Origin: Mycobacterium colombiense
GTDB taxonomy: Bacteria > Actinomycetota > Actinomycetes > Mycobacteriales > Mycobacteriaceae
DNA length: 64,000 bases
Reading direction: 5' to 3'
NCBI RefSeq assembly: GCF_001665835.1
Contig: NZ_LZSX01000107.1
Location: forward strand, 35,554-99,553
Of the stretch, positions 1 through 8,379 are shown piece after piece. How positions within the stretch are numbered: position 1 is the first letter of the stretch; every line of letters starts with the position of its first letter. A program made the position numbers and the translations under genes. Below the pieces are notes generated by a model, which was not told the DNA's origin, ran no database searches, and saw only the letters and a program-made list of their open reading frames with translations.

Positions 1-883
1 TGGTGATCAGCGTGTAGGCCAGTTCGCGGGAGGGGTGTCCCCGGCGCACCGCCTGCCAGTCCAGCAGCCCGGCCTTGCCGCCGTGGAAGTACATGTTCCC
101 CGGGTGGGCGTCACCGTGCATGACGGTGTGCGGGGGAGTGTCGATGAGTGCGGCGACGGCGCGGTAGTTGTCCGCGATGAAGCGGCCAGCGTCGACGGGG
201 ACGTCGACAGAAGAAGCGCGCTCGGCGAGCCGCTTGATCGAGGCGTGCATCAGCGAACCGGTCAACAGCGACGTGACGTCGCCGGACGGGGTGTACAGCC
301 AGCCCATCGGGCCGCGTCCGTGGCGCGGCAGCCGGTCCCAGAAGGTGGCGTGCAGCTCGGCCAGCAGCTCGATGATCAGGCTGGCCTGGTCGGCCGACAG
401 CGGGTGCAGGGTGTCCGGGAATTCGCACGACTCGGCCGGCAGGTCCTCCAGGACCAGCAGGTAGCGGCCGGTAGAGGCGTCGAACGCCGTGCCGTAGCAA
501 TAGGGGACGCCGATGACCTGCGGCGCGAGCTCACGATAGAACCGCACCTCGGTTTGTCCGAGGCGTCCGAGCTCGCCCATCAGCCGGGTGGCGGCGGTCT
601 GCGCCGCGACCTTGACGAACACCGATTCGGGGACGTTCTTGCCGGTCAGGACCAGCCGGCCGCGCGAGGACGTGCCCGCGTCCCTGCTCAGGACGCGGAT
701 TGACCGAACGGTGGTTCCCATGACCCGGGACAGGACCGCCGGGTCGATGTCTTCGACGGTCCGCGGTAGGCCGAACCGGCCGCCCACCACCGCATCGGTG
801 GCCACCCGGCCCGCGCCGCGGCCCAGGTGAGCGGCCAGCTCGACGATAGAGAACGCTTGTGCCACAGGGTTTTTCATGTCCAT
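1..883 (-). CDS. Phosphotransferase (APH/choline-kinase-like), 3' end outside window
   Basis: The frame is open from an ATG at 883 (second in-frame ATG at 877) to the window edge, giving 294 codons without a stop. A Brenner-type catalytic loop HGDAHPGNMYF is followed by LLDWQ, the usual aminoglycoside-phosphotransferase/kinase-like arrangement. An upstream LVLEDLP segment fits the hinge after the ATP-binding lobe. Family members run about 350-400 residues, so roughly 60-100 residues are missing. It presumably phosphorylates a small hydroxylated substrate, which is unknown. It lies downstream of a TetR gene on the same strand, and repeated GTCTG half-sites lie between them. The family is certain; the substrate is not. 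Confidence 0.85.
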   Translation of the reverse strand, partial: MDMKNPVAQAFSIVELAAHLGRGAGRVATDAVVGGRFGLPRTVEDIDPAVLSRVMGTTVRSIRVLSRDAGTSSRGRLVLTGKNVPESVFVKVAAQTAATRLMGELGRLGQTEVRFYRELAPQVIGVPYCYGTAFDASTGRYLLVLEDLPAESCEFPDTLHPLSADQASLIIELLAELHATFWDRLPRHGRGPMGWLYTPSGDVTSLLTGSLMHASIKRLAERASSVDVPVDAGRFIADNYRAVAALIDTPPHTVMHGDAHPGNMYFHGGKAGLLDWQAVRRGHPSRELAYTLIT

Positions 884-954
884 CCATCCCGATTTGCCGG
901 CCGGCCGCGGTGCTCTGCTTTAACACCGGTGGCGCCGGGCAAAATCAATTGAAC

Positions 955-990
955 GTCTGGACATCAGACAATATACGATTATTGTCTGAT
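955..990. promoter_or_regulatory. Candidate TetR operator with three alternating half-sites
   Basis: GTCTG-N5-CAGAC at 955-969 overlaps a perfect 10-bp inverted repeat: ATCAGACAAT at 963-972 and ATTGTCTGAT at 981-990, with an 8-nt spacer. The element covers the stop codon of the tetR gene and lies 70-110 nt upstream of the phosphotransferase start. No T-run follows either arm, which argues against a terminator. I infer it is the operator of the adjacent TetR. Confidence 0.5.
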
Positions 991-1599
991 CTGTGGCACC
1001 AGGGCCCTCACCACGAACTGCTCGACGAATTCTCGTTTGTCCGCGGCGGGGCGATATCGCCACGACGGCGCCAGTAAAAACAGGGTCGTGGTGTGCAACC
1101 ACTGGACGATCGACCGGAAATCGACGTCGGGGTAGAGCAACCCCGTCGCCTTCCACCGGTCCAGTAGCGGTTCGTAATGCCGCATCAGCAGCTCCACGAT
1201 GGGTTCCGAACCCTTCTCGAGCGCCGAGGCCACCGCGGTGCTCTCGGCGGCGAACAACGCTTCGTTCAGCGCGTTGCCGTCCACCGACTCCACCCGGGCC
1301 AGCACCATCTCGGGCAGCGATCGAACCGGGTCGTCGGGGGTGGGCAGCGAGCGCACCAACTCGGAGATCGCGCTGTCCACACGCGTCAGCATCAGGCCCA
1401 GCAGGACATCGTCGCGGGCGGGGAAGTACCGGTACACCGTCGACCGTGACACCCCCGCCTCGTCGGCCACCTCGCCCATCCGGAACTGGGTGTTGCCGCG
1501 CCGGACGATGCAGCGGCCCGCGGCGTCCAGGATTCGGCTGCGGGCCTCCGCGTCGTCGAGGATCGCGCGGTCGTCGCCCCACCGCCGGCTCGGTTCCAT
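979..1599 (-). CDS. TetR family transcriptional regulator
   Basis: This 206-residue protein has a TetR-type N-terminal helix-turn-helix at about residues 41-60 (MGEVADEAGVSRSTVYRYF). The all-helical ligand-binding half that follows is divergent. The ATG at 1599 fits the domain start; no strong ribosome binding site is visible. It is on the same strand as, and about 95 nt upstream of, the phosphotransferase gene. It probably represses that gene through the GTCTG half-sites in the gap. The ligand is unknown. Confidence 0.9.
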   Translation of the reverse strand: MEPSRRWGDDRAILDDAEARSRILDAAGRCIVRRGNTQFRMGEVADEAGVSRSTVYRYFPARDDVLLGLMLTRVDSAISELVRSLPTPDDPVRSLPEMVLARVESVDGNALNEALFAAESTAVASALEKGSEPIVELLMRHYEPLLDRWKATGLLYPDVDFRSIVQWLHTTTLFLLAPSWRYRPAADKREFVEQFVVRALVPQIRQ

Positions 1600-1724
1600 G
1601 GCGGCGATATTACGGGATGCGTTGCGCTGCTTTGTTATCTGACGCGAGCAGAATCCGGCGCGGTCTGCCTCGCTATTGAATCATATTGCAGCACACAGAC
1701 TTTAATAGTAAGAAAGGCCGATCG

Positions 1725-2370
1725 ATGGGGTACTCCGCCGCGGACGAATCCTTCACCCACCAGCTTCCGACGACGTTCGACCAGGTGCACAATTCCGACC
1801 CGACGTGGTCGGATCGGTGCTACTTCTTCGCGGCGTCGCCGGACGGCACCATGCTGCTGGCGAGCGGCTACGGCAATAACCCGAACACCGCCAGCGGGCT
1901 GGGCTACGTGAAGGTCAGCCTCGCCGACGGCCGGCATTGGGATCTGTTGTCCGGGCCGGTTCGAGCGTGACGGCGAGATCGGTTGGGGCATCTTCGAATT
2001 GCTGCTCGGCGGGCAGGGCTACCGCCGCTACCCCAACTGGACGGCGATGGATATGTCCGCCTTCACCCAGGACAAGACCCCGGTCGATCGGCTGCCCGCG
2101 CATTACGAGTCGGCCAGCGGCATCACGGTCACGAACCGGCCCTGGTACCGGGCGTTCAACGCCTTCAAGATGGCTGTCGTCTGTCTCATCGGGGCGATGC
2201 TGGTCGAGGACGGCCACAGCGACGATCAAAAACTCGTGCTGGCCGCCTACGGCACCTCGCTGCTGACCGGTGCCGGGCTCACCGAACTGGGAATCGACGA
2301 ATCCCTCGACGACGGTCCGGTGCTGCCGCGCGAACAACGCATCCAGCAGGTGCTGGCGCAGTCGGGTTGA
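1725..2370 (+). pseudogene. Decayed hybrid of a DUF7065-type protein and a phosphotransferase
   Basis: A good start (AGAAAGG, then ATG at 1725) opens a DUF7065-like N-terminus of about 80 residues (MGYSAADESFTHQ..., CYFFAASPDG...) that stops at 1970. A second frame, readable from about 1951, carries the typical C-terminal end of the same family (FERDGEIGWGIFELL, YPNWTAMDMSAFTQDK). It then runs straight into what looks like a phosphotransferase C-terminus (NRPWYRAFNAFKMAVVC) ending at 2370. The central part of the DUF protein and the catalytic part of the kinase are missing, and the frame is shifted. This reads as the remnant of a tandem DUF7065-phosphotransferase gene pair after deletion. Family assignments are from memory of the protein families. 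Confidence 0.6.
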
Positions 2371-2877
2371 TCAGGCGATATAGCCGGGGCCCGTCAGGCC
2401 GCTCCAGGTCAGCGTGACGCGGGTGCCCTGCGCCGTGCGGTCGATGGCGACGTCGTCGGCCAGCGCCTCCATCAGCGGGATGCCGCGGCCGCGCACCTGC
2501 TGCCGGTACTGGACCGGCTTCTTCGGCCGCCACCGGCCGCGGTCGTCGACGATCACCGCCAGGGTGTCCGAATCGCCGTCGTAGGCCGCTCGCACGTCGA
2601 CCGTCCCGCGCCCCGCGGCGTCGTCGTAGGCGAATTCCGCGGCATTGGCGATCGCCTCGTTCACCGCCAGCAGCAGGTCGTTGAAGCGGTCGTCGTCCAG
2701 CGAGAAATGCCGTCCGAGCCACACCCCGAACTCGGCTCGGGTCCGCGCAGCGCTGCGCGCGTCGGCGGCCACTCGCGTCCGCACGAAGCGGGACCGATCA
2801 TCGATGTTCGACACGTTCTGCGGCTGATCAGAGCGTCCCATCGTCCCCAGTTGCGTCCTCACCCAGTCGACGCTCAC
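2371..2877 (-). CDS. RsbW-like anti-sigma factor, serine-protein kinase (HATPase_c_2)
   Basis: This 168-residue GHKL-fold ATPase has an N-box NEAIANAAEFAY (residues 73-84), a DDRGRW ATP-lid segment (111-116) and RGRGIPLM (129-136). Proteins of this type hold a sigma factor inactive and phosphorylate a STAS antagonist. The GTG start overlaps the TGA of the STAS gene (GTGA), so the two are translationally coupled and likely partners. No sigma factor gene is adjacent, so the target sigma factor (SigF-type is plausible) is inferred only. Confidence 0.85.
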   Translation of the reverse strand: MSVDWVRTQLGTMGRSDQPQNVSNIDDRSRFVRTRVAADARSAARTRAEFGVWLGRHFSLDDDRFNDLLLAVNEAIANAAEFAYDDAAGRGTVDVRAAYDGDSDTLAVIVDDRGRWRPKKPVQYRQQVRGRGIPLMEALADDVAIDRTAQGTRVTLTWSGLTGPGYIA

Positions 2878-3251
2878 TCACCAGCAATACCGCTCAGCGC
2901 ACCGTCGAGGCTGCTGTAGAGCGAGAGCACGCTGTCGATTCCCATGAGTTTGATCGGCCGGCTGGTGGCCGAGCCGTTGGCTACCACAGCGAACTGCGTC
3001 GGCGGCTCAACCTCCGACTGAGCGGTCACCAGGACGGTCATCCCGGCCGAGGCCAGGAAACCGACCTTGGACAGATCAACGATCAGCGCCGCGGGCTTGG
3101 TGGCCAGCGCGGTCTGAATGGCATCGGCCAACAGCGGCGAGCTGAGCATGTCGACTTCGCCGGAGACGGTCAGCACGACGGCCTGATCTACCTGGTGTTT
3201 GCCCACTTCAAAAGCGGTTGGATCGACGATGTCGCCGGATTGTTCGCCCAT
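2874..3251 (-). CDS. STAS-domain anti-sigma factor antagonist
   Basis: This 125-residue single STAS domain has the core strand-turn DLSKVGFLASAGMTVL. Ser68 sits at the position that is phosphorylated in SpoIIAA/RsbV-type antagonists. When unphosphorylated it should bind the RsbW-like kinase encoded immediately downstream and free a sigma factor. The ATG at 3251 starts the operon; the gene overlaps the kinase by four bases. It resembles the mycobacterial RsfA/RsfB type, but I cannot tell which. Confidence 0.87.
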   Translation of the reverse strand: MGEQSGDIVDPTAFEVGKHQVDQAVVLTVSGEVDMLSSPLLADAIQTALATKPAALIVDLSKVGFLASAGMTVLVTAQSEVEPPTQFAVVANGSATSRPIKLMGIDSVLSLYSSLDGALSGIAGE

Positions 3252-3610
3252 GGTCTTTCACTCACATTCGGTCCCGTGTGGGACACCGCTAGCTTACGAA
3301 AATAGCAACTGTCATACCGGGGGCTGTTGATTCAACCCCTCGGGAAACACGCTTGCCTACGGAGGAGACGCACCCCGTCGATCGGCACTACTGAGTGCAG
3401 ATACAGCTACAAGTGTTTAGCCAATGGTAGGACACGCCGCGTACCACGCTCAAAACGCTGAACGATTTCGGGCGCCGCGACGTACTCCGGATGTGCGTGA
3501 CGGCCGGCGTAGAAGTTGCACGGGGCATCGGCCCGTGGGTGAATTGCTTCCACCGGTTTCGTTTTCAGCCCGCACGGCGTGGCCTGCACAAACGGGAAGG
3601 GCGGTGGGCC
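3252..3610. other. Intergenic region between the STAS operon and the catalase-like operon
   Basis: About 360 nt lie between divergent genes. It should hold both promoters. A weak SigF-like arrangement reads toward the STAS gene (about 3314-3338) but has short spacing. The proximal part is less GC-rich than the genes. I see no convincing small ORF or hairpin. The catalase reading frame stays open upstream to 3491 but has no homology-like features there. Confidence 0.5.
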
Positions 3611-4762
3611 GTGGAACCCGGTGATCGCGGCGTCGGACATCACGGTGACGAGCGACCTGACGACCCCGCGGAGCCCGCGCCCCCGCCGCCGCAATTCGGG
3701 GCGCTGAATCGGCGACGCGCGCTCCTGGGCATGGGAGCGGTAGCCGGAGTGGCCGCGGTTGACGTGGGCGGCTTCGCCTACGCCGGCGGCTGGCTGCGCC
3801 CCGGCGCGCTGACCCCGCCCCGGTTCACGGATCGCTTCGAGCACGTCTACGGCCGCCATGACGGCTTCCGGCGAAACCATGCCAAGGGCCTGAGCGCCAC
3901 CGGAACGTTCGTCAGCAGTGGGGCGGCCGCGGCGATCTGCCGGGCCGCGGTCTTCCGGCGCGGCAGCGTTGCGCTGATCGGCCGGTTCTCGCTGTCCGGT
4001 GGGCTGCCCGACCAGCCCGACAAGCTCGACACCGTGCGCGGGCTGGGGCTGCTGTTCGACGGGCCCGACGGCCGGCAGTGGCGCACCGCGATGATCAACA
4101 TCCCGGTCTTTCCGGACAGCACACCCCAGGGGTTCTACGACAGATTGCTCGCATCCAAGCCGATGCCGGGCACGGGCAAGCCCGACCCGCAGCAGATGGC
4201 GGCGTTCCTGCAGCGCCATCCCGAGACCGCCGCGGCCATGCGCATCATCAAGCAGGCACCGCCGAGCGCGGGATTCGCCGACAGCGCGTTCCACGGGCTG
4301 AACGCCTTCCAGTTCACCAATGGTGCCGGTGCGACGGTGCCGGTGCGCTGGTCTGCGATTCCACAGCAAGGGCCCGACCTCGCGGCCTCACGACCGACGC
4401 CGGCGGCCAAGGACTACCTCTTCGACGCAGTGATCCGCACGCTGGCGCACACGCCAGTGAGCTGGCGGCTGGTGCTCACCGTCGGCGAGCCGGGCGATCC
4501 GACCCACGACGCCACCAAACCCTGGCCGGCGGGGCGGCGGACGATCGACGCCGGCACCATCACCATCTCCGCGGTCCAGACGGAGGGGGCCGGCAACGCG
4601 CGCGACATCAACTTCGATCCCCTGGTGCTGCCCGACGGCATCGCGGCCTCCGACGACCCGTTGCTCGCGGCGCGGTCGGCGGTGTACGCCCGTTCATTCA
4701 CCCGTCGCGCCGAGGAACCCAAAGCGCCCAGCGCGGTCGACGTCGAAGCGGTCCTGCAATGA
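3611..4762 (+). CDS. Tat-exported catalase-related peroxidase
   Basis: From a GTG at 3611 this is 383 residues. A twin-arginine signal (NRRRALLGMGAVAG, arginines at about 34-36) predicts folded export. The mature part is the small 'catalase family peroxidase' type. The distal haem His lies in NHAKGLSATGTF, and AARSAVYARSF near the C-terminus carries the R-x3-Y haem-ligand motif of catalases. It should use a peroxide with an organic electron donor in the periplasm. The gene overlaps the cytochrome b561 gene (ATGA), a common pairing. The frame is open upstream to 3491, so the start is uncertain; I chose the one giving a Tat signal of reasonable length. Confidence 0.82.
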   Translation: MEPGDRGVGHHGDERPDDPAEPAPPPPQFGALNRRRALLGMGAVAGVAAVDVGGFAYAGGWLRPGALTPPRFTDRFEHVYGRHDGFRRNHAKGLSATGTFVSSGAAAAICRAAVFRRGSVALIGRFSLSGGLPDQPDKLDTVRGLGLLFDGPDGRQWRTAMINIPVFPDSTPQGFYDRLLASKPMPGTGKPDPQQMAAFLQRHPETAAAMRIIKQAPPSAGFADSAFHGLNAFQFTNGAGATVPVRWSAIPQQGPDLAASRPTPAAKDYLFDAVIRTLAHTPVSWRLVLTVGEPGDPTHDATKPWPAGRRTIDAGTITISAVQTEGAGNARDINFDPLVLPDGIAASDDPLLAARSAVYARSFTRRAEEPKAPSAVDVEAVLQ

Positions 4763-5331
4763 CGCCGGGACCCGTCGCGGCGCGGTTCACCCTGCCGTCA
4801 CGCGTCCTGCACTGGCTGATGGCGCCGATGGTCATCGCTCAGCTGCTGATCGGCGTGACCATGGTCGCCGCGCTGAGCTACTACCCGCTGTTGCTGGCCA
4901 TCCATCGGCCCCTGGGCCTGCTGATCCTCGCCTTCGCCGTGGTCCGGCTGGCGAACCGGCTCACGCACCGGCCGCCGGCGTTCCTGGCCACCATGAGCAG
5001 AGCCGAGCGCCGCATCGCGACGTGGTCGGAGTACCTGCTCTACGGACTGCTGCTGGCGCAGCCCCTGACCGGGTGGGCCATGCTGTCGGCTGCGCGGTTC
5101 CCGATCACCCTTGTCGGGCCGCTCGCGCTGCCCGGCATCGCGCCGCACAACATCGACATCTTCGCGGTGCTCCGGGAGTGCCACAACGCCTTCGCGCTCC
5201 TGCTCTTCCTCGCGTTTACCGCCCATATGACGGCGGTACTCTTCCACACGCTCGTCTTGCGTGACCGGCTGCTGGATCGCATGGCGCTGTGGCGCAGCAA
5301 GGCCGGCGCCGGGCGGCCAGACCGGGGCTGA
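4759..5331 (+). CDS. Cytochrome b561 (YodB-type) membrane haem protein
   Basis: This 190-residue protein has four hydrophobic helices and histidines placed as in bacterial b561: RVLHWLM near residue 18, AIHRPLG near 50, and RECHNAF plus FTAHMTAVLFHTL in the last helices. It should carry electrons across the membrane between quinol and a periplasmic partner. The ATG overlaps the catalase-like stop, so the exported peroxidase is the likely electron partner. Confidence 0.87.
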   Translation: MTPGPVAARFTLPSRVLHWLMAPMVIAQLLIGVTMVAALSYYPLLLAIHRPLGLLILAFAVVRLANRLTHRPPAFLATMSRAERRIATWSEYLLYGLLLAQPLTGWAMLSAARFPITLVGPLALPGIAPHNIDIFAVLRECHNAFALLLFLAFTAHMTAVLFHTLVLRDRLLDRMALWRSKAGAGRPDRG

Positions 5332-5468
5332 GACCAAGATCGCAGTCGACGACCTGCCTGCTGGGCCTCGTAGTGGCCGAATATGATCGGCACGATTCAG
5401 ACTTGAGCGCGCGGGCACGGGCCGGGCGTGCGGTGCCCGTGAGGGCCACGAGGAACTGGGAGAGTTCA

Positions 5469-6362
5469 ATGTCGAACCAGCAGCAAGCGGAACGGATGAC
5501 GTCGGGCAAGGGATTCATCGCGGCCCTCGACCAGAGCGGCGGTTCGACGCCCAAGGCGCTGCGCCTCTACGGCATCGAGGACAACGCGTACTCCTCCGAG
5601 AAGGAGATGTTCGACCTCATTCATCAGATGCGCTCGCGGATCATCACGTCCCCGGCGTTCACCGGCGACCGCGTGCTGGCGGCGATCCTGTTCGAGCAGA
5701 CCATGGACCGCGAGATCGCGGGCAAGCCGTCGACCACCTATCTGTGGGAGACCAAGGGCGTCGTGCCGATCCTCAAGATCGACAAGGGCCTGGCCGACGC
5801 GTCCGACGACGTTCAGCTGATGAAGCCCATCCCCGGCCTCGACGAGCTGCTGGACCGGGCCGCCGGCCTGGGCGTCTTCGGCACCAAGGAGCGGTCGGTG
5901 ATCGGCGGCGCCAACCCCAAGGGCATCGCGGCCGTCGTCGCCCAGCAGTTCGAGCTGGGCCACCAGGTGCTCTCGCACGGCCTGGTGCCCATCATCGAGC
6001 CCGAGGTCACCATCTCGATTTCGGACAAGGCCGAGGCCGAGGGCATCCTGCGCGACGAGATCACCAAGCAGCTCGACGCCGTCCCCGAGGGCCAGCGCGT
6101 CATGCTCAAGCTGAGCCTGCCCACCGAGGTCAACTTCTACCGTCCCCTGATCGAGCACCCGAAGGTGATGCGGGTGGTCGCCCTTTCCGGCGGCTACTCC
6201 CGCGAGGAGGCCAACGACCTGCTGGCGAAGAACACCGGGTTGATCGCCAGCTTCAGCCGGGCGCTGACCGAGGGCCTGACCGCCGACCAGTCCGACGAGC
6301 AGTTCAACGCCACCTTGGACAAGGCGATCCAGTCGATCTACGACGCCTCCGTCGCCGGATGA
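5469..6362 (+). CDS. fda: Class I fructose-bisphosphate aldolase
   Basis: This 297-residue protein closely follows the short class I aldolases of the Staphylococcus Fda type. It starts with the conserved GKGFIAALDQSGGSTPKAL and has VVPILKIDKGL and VMLKLSLPTE, the latter carrying the Schiff-base lysine region, then LSGGYSREEAN. It cleaves fructose 1,6-bisphosphate to DHAP and glyceraldehyde 3-phosphate without a metal. The ATG is preceded by GGGAGAG. It is monocistronic and ends 1 nt from the convergent DUF190 gene. Mycobacteria mainly use a class II enzyme, so this is an additional isozyme. Confidence 0.95.
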   Translation: MSNQQQAERMTSGKGFIAALDQSGGSTPKALRLYGIEDNAYSSEKEMFDLIHQMRSRIITSPAFTGDRVLAAILFEQTMDREIAGKPSTTYLWETKGVVPILKIDKGLADASDDVQLMKPIPGLDELLDRAAGLGVFGTKERSVIGGANPKGIAAVVAQQFELGHQVLSHGLVPIIEPEVTISISDKAEAEGILRDEITKQLDAVPEGQRVMLKLSLPTEVNFYRPLIEHPKVMRVVALSGGYSREEANDLLAKNTGLIASFSRALTEGLTADQSDEQFNATLDKAIQSIYDASVAG

Positions 6363-6363
6363 C

Positions 6364-7440
6364 CTAGTAACGGTGCTGGGCCATGCGCGGCGGCCCGGCG
6401 TCGTCGTCGCCTTCGTCGGACACCAGAGCGGGCACCATTTCGCTAGTTACCAGGCCCTCGTCTTGGGTCAATTCGTCGATGATGGCGAAGGATTCGGCGA
6501 TGTTGGCCGGGGTGTCGATCACGATGGTGACCACGGGGACCCGGCGGGTCAGCGAGAACAAGCCGTCACCGTGGGGCGGGTGGTCGCCGTGAAAACCCCA
6601 GACGCCGCGCAACACGGTCGCGCCGTCGGCGGTCTTGGCCTGGCGCAGCCGCTGAGCGATCGCGCGGTGGATCGGCACACCGCCGTGGTGGGCCGACTCG
6701 GAGGTGTAGATGGTCAGCTGCTGGAACAGCGGCAAGCCGCGCTCGTCGACGCCGGGCAGGGCGTCCGGCCGCTCCAGGAACTGGCCGTCGCGCTTGCACA
6801 CCCGAACCCGCTCGACGGTGAACAGGGGCCTGCGTAGCAGTTCGCCGAGCTCCGGGAGCACGCGACCGATCCGCTCACCGGATCCGACGACGACGATCAT
6901 CATCGGGACGTCGGCGTTGCGCCCAAAGAAGTTGGCGCGCCGGCGTTCTCCATGCGCGACGCCGTCCACCCCGAGCAGCACCGTGGCGCCGGAGAGGCCG
7001 CGCCGGTGCATCAGATCGCACAGCGCGATGTAGGCGGGTGAGCCGTTGACGCGTTGCTTGCGGCCGACGTAGATCGTCAGCTTGACCGCATCGCGCAGAT
7101 CCTCGGGCAGCTGTGGCGTTCCGATGTGCTCGTGGAGCAGCCGAGCGCGCTCCAGGGTGACCAGACCGCGCTGCTTGACCGACAGCACCGGGTCGAGCAG
7201 GGCCTCGATCTTCGCTCGCGTGTCGACCGCGATGATCGCCACCGGCGGGTCCTCCGACAACGTCAGGGACTCGTCGGTGCGCAGGTAGTGACCGGTGCCG
7301 AACCCGCCGATGCCGCGCAGCAGGACGCCGCACGCGGTGCGGTGCTGTGCGTACAAGCCGAGCAGGACATCCGAGACAAAGCTGTCCCCGGTCCGCCTAC
7401 GCTCGGCCAAATAGGTGGTGAGCTTCAGGCAATCGTCCAT
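6364..7440 (-). CDS. Protein with three tandem DUF190 domains
   Basis: The 358 residues contain three copies of the DUF190 (PII-like fold) unit at about 1-105, 115-225 and 240-340. Each opens with a strand such as CLKLTTYLAER, AVKLTIYVGRK or FQQLTIYTSES, has an 'H/R-GG...ATVLRG..GFG' loop, and ends with 'PV.IIAVDT...I'. DUF190 genes commonly sit beside crcB fluoride exporters, but no crcB is present here. A regulatory or ligand-binding role is inferred from the fold; the function is unknown. Confidence 0.85.
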   Translation of the reverse strand: MDDCLKLTTYLAERRRTGDSFVSDVLLGLYAQHRTACGVLLRGIGGFGTGHYLRTDESLTLSEDPPVAIIAVDTRAKIEALLDPVLSVKQRGLVTLERARLLHEHIGTPQLPEDLRDAVKLTIYVGRKQRVNGSPAYIALCDLMHRRGLSGATVLLGVDGVAHGERRRANFFGRNADVPMMIVVVGSGERIGRVLPELGELLRRPLFTVERVRVCKRDGQFLERPDALPGVDERGLPLFQQLTIYTSESAHHGGVPIHRAIAQRLRQAKTADGATVLRGVWGFHGDHPPHGDGLFSLTRRVPVVTIVIDTPANIAESFAIIDELTQDEGLVTSEMVPALVSDEGDDDAGPPRMAQHRY

Positions 7441-7555
7441 CGCCGCTCCCGTCGCCTCTCGGCGAGCCTACCGCTCGCAGACCCCAAGCGCCGCAGCGGT
7501 GTTCGACGCGACCGGCGTCAGCGCAGCTGTTCAGTCGGTGGGCCAGAGCTAGAGA

Positions 7556-8152
7556 TCACTCACTCGCAAGGGTTGCCACGATCAGCCGGGTGGTCCGTTC
7601 GGCCCGCCGGCGCGAATAGGGCTGTGCGCCAGACAGGATGGGGTACACCACCCCGCCGACGATCGCGTCCGCCGCCGATTCGGCGGTGGCCTCGTTGATG
7701 CCGTCGGCCAGCAGCCGGGCCCGCACAGTGTCGTGCAGCGGTGCACTGAATCCGGCGCGCAGTTTGACGGCGGTGTCCTCATGTTCCATGCAGGCGACGG
7801 TCAGCGTGCGCAGCATGGCCGAACCCCGCGGCGTCGTCAGGCTGGCGAACAGCTTGCCCACCCAGCCGACCAGGTCGGCGCTGAGGTTGCCGGTGTGGTT
7901 GACCGACGCCAGCAGTTTGTCGGCGTCTTCGAGCATCACATCGGCGACCAGCGCGGGGCGGGTGGGCCACCACCGGTAGATGGTCTGCTTGCCCACCCCG
8001 GCACGCGCGGCGACCGCCTCGATGGTCAGCCCGTCGAACCCGCGCTCGAGCAGCAGTTCGCGCGTCGCGGTGACGATCGCGGTGCGGGACTTCTCGCTGC
8101 GCCTCCTGGGCGAGCCCGCCGGCGCGTTCACCCCGCTCAGATCGGTTGGCAT
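7556..8152 (-). CDS. TetR family regulator of the adjacent catabolic cluster
   Basis: This 198-residue protein has a TetR helix-turn-helix at about residues 43-62 (LTIEAVAARAGVGKQTIYRWW). It is divergent from the fadE-like gene. The shared 227-nt gap holds a strong palindrome (8247-8270) whose 19-bp core recurs exactly upstream of the fadD-like gene 13 kb away. I infer it represses both transcription units and responds to an acyl-CoA or pathway intermediate. Confidence 0.9.
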   Translation of the reverse strand: MPTDLSGVNAPAGSPRRRSEKSRTAIVTATRELLLERGFDGLTIEAVAARAGVGKQTIYRWWPTRPALVADVMLEDADKLLASVNHTGNLSADLVGWVGKLFASLTTPRGSAMLRTLTVACMEHEDTAVKLRAGFSAPLHDTVRARLLADGINEATAESAADAIVGGVVYPILSGAQPYSRRRAERTTRLIVATLASE

Positions 8153-8246
8153 CTGGTGGTCCTCGCTTCTGCGAACTCAGATCGAAAAGCCGCTCGCCGG
8201 GGATCGGGCGCGCTTTACATATCCTGACTCGCGCCGGTAGTCTTCC

Positions 8247-8270
8247 ACAAGACGAGACGGTCCGTCTTGT
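8247..8270. promoter_or_regulatory. TetR operator, copy 1 (shared 19-bp element)
   Basis: A perfect inverted repeat ACAAGACG (8247-8254) / CGTCTTGT (8263-8270) encloses a nested palindrome AGACGGTCCGTCT (8255-8267). The 19 bases at 8250-8268 are identical to those at 21459-21477. The element lies between the divergent tetR (start 8152) and fadE (start 8380) genes. Confidence 0.75.
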
Positions 8271-8379
8271 ACGCGGCGATCGCAAGTGCGGCAACGGCCG
8301 GGAGCAGCGGGTCGCCGCCATCAGAGGCGAAAGGATAGCAGTCCGTGCGGCCCACGCCAGTTATCTCTCGGCCGTCCCC

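Noticed and set aside
3314..3338. SigF-like promoter (GGTT ... CGGTAT on the minus strand) ahead of the STAS-RsbW genes
   Set aside because: The spacing is 14 nt, shorter than the usual 15-17, and the -10 differs from GGGTAT; attractive by context but too weak to list.
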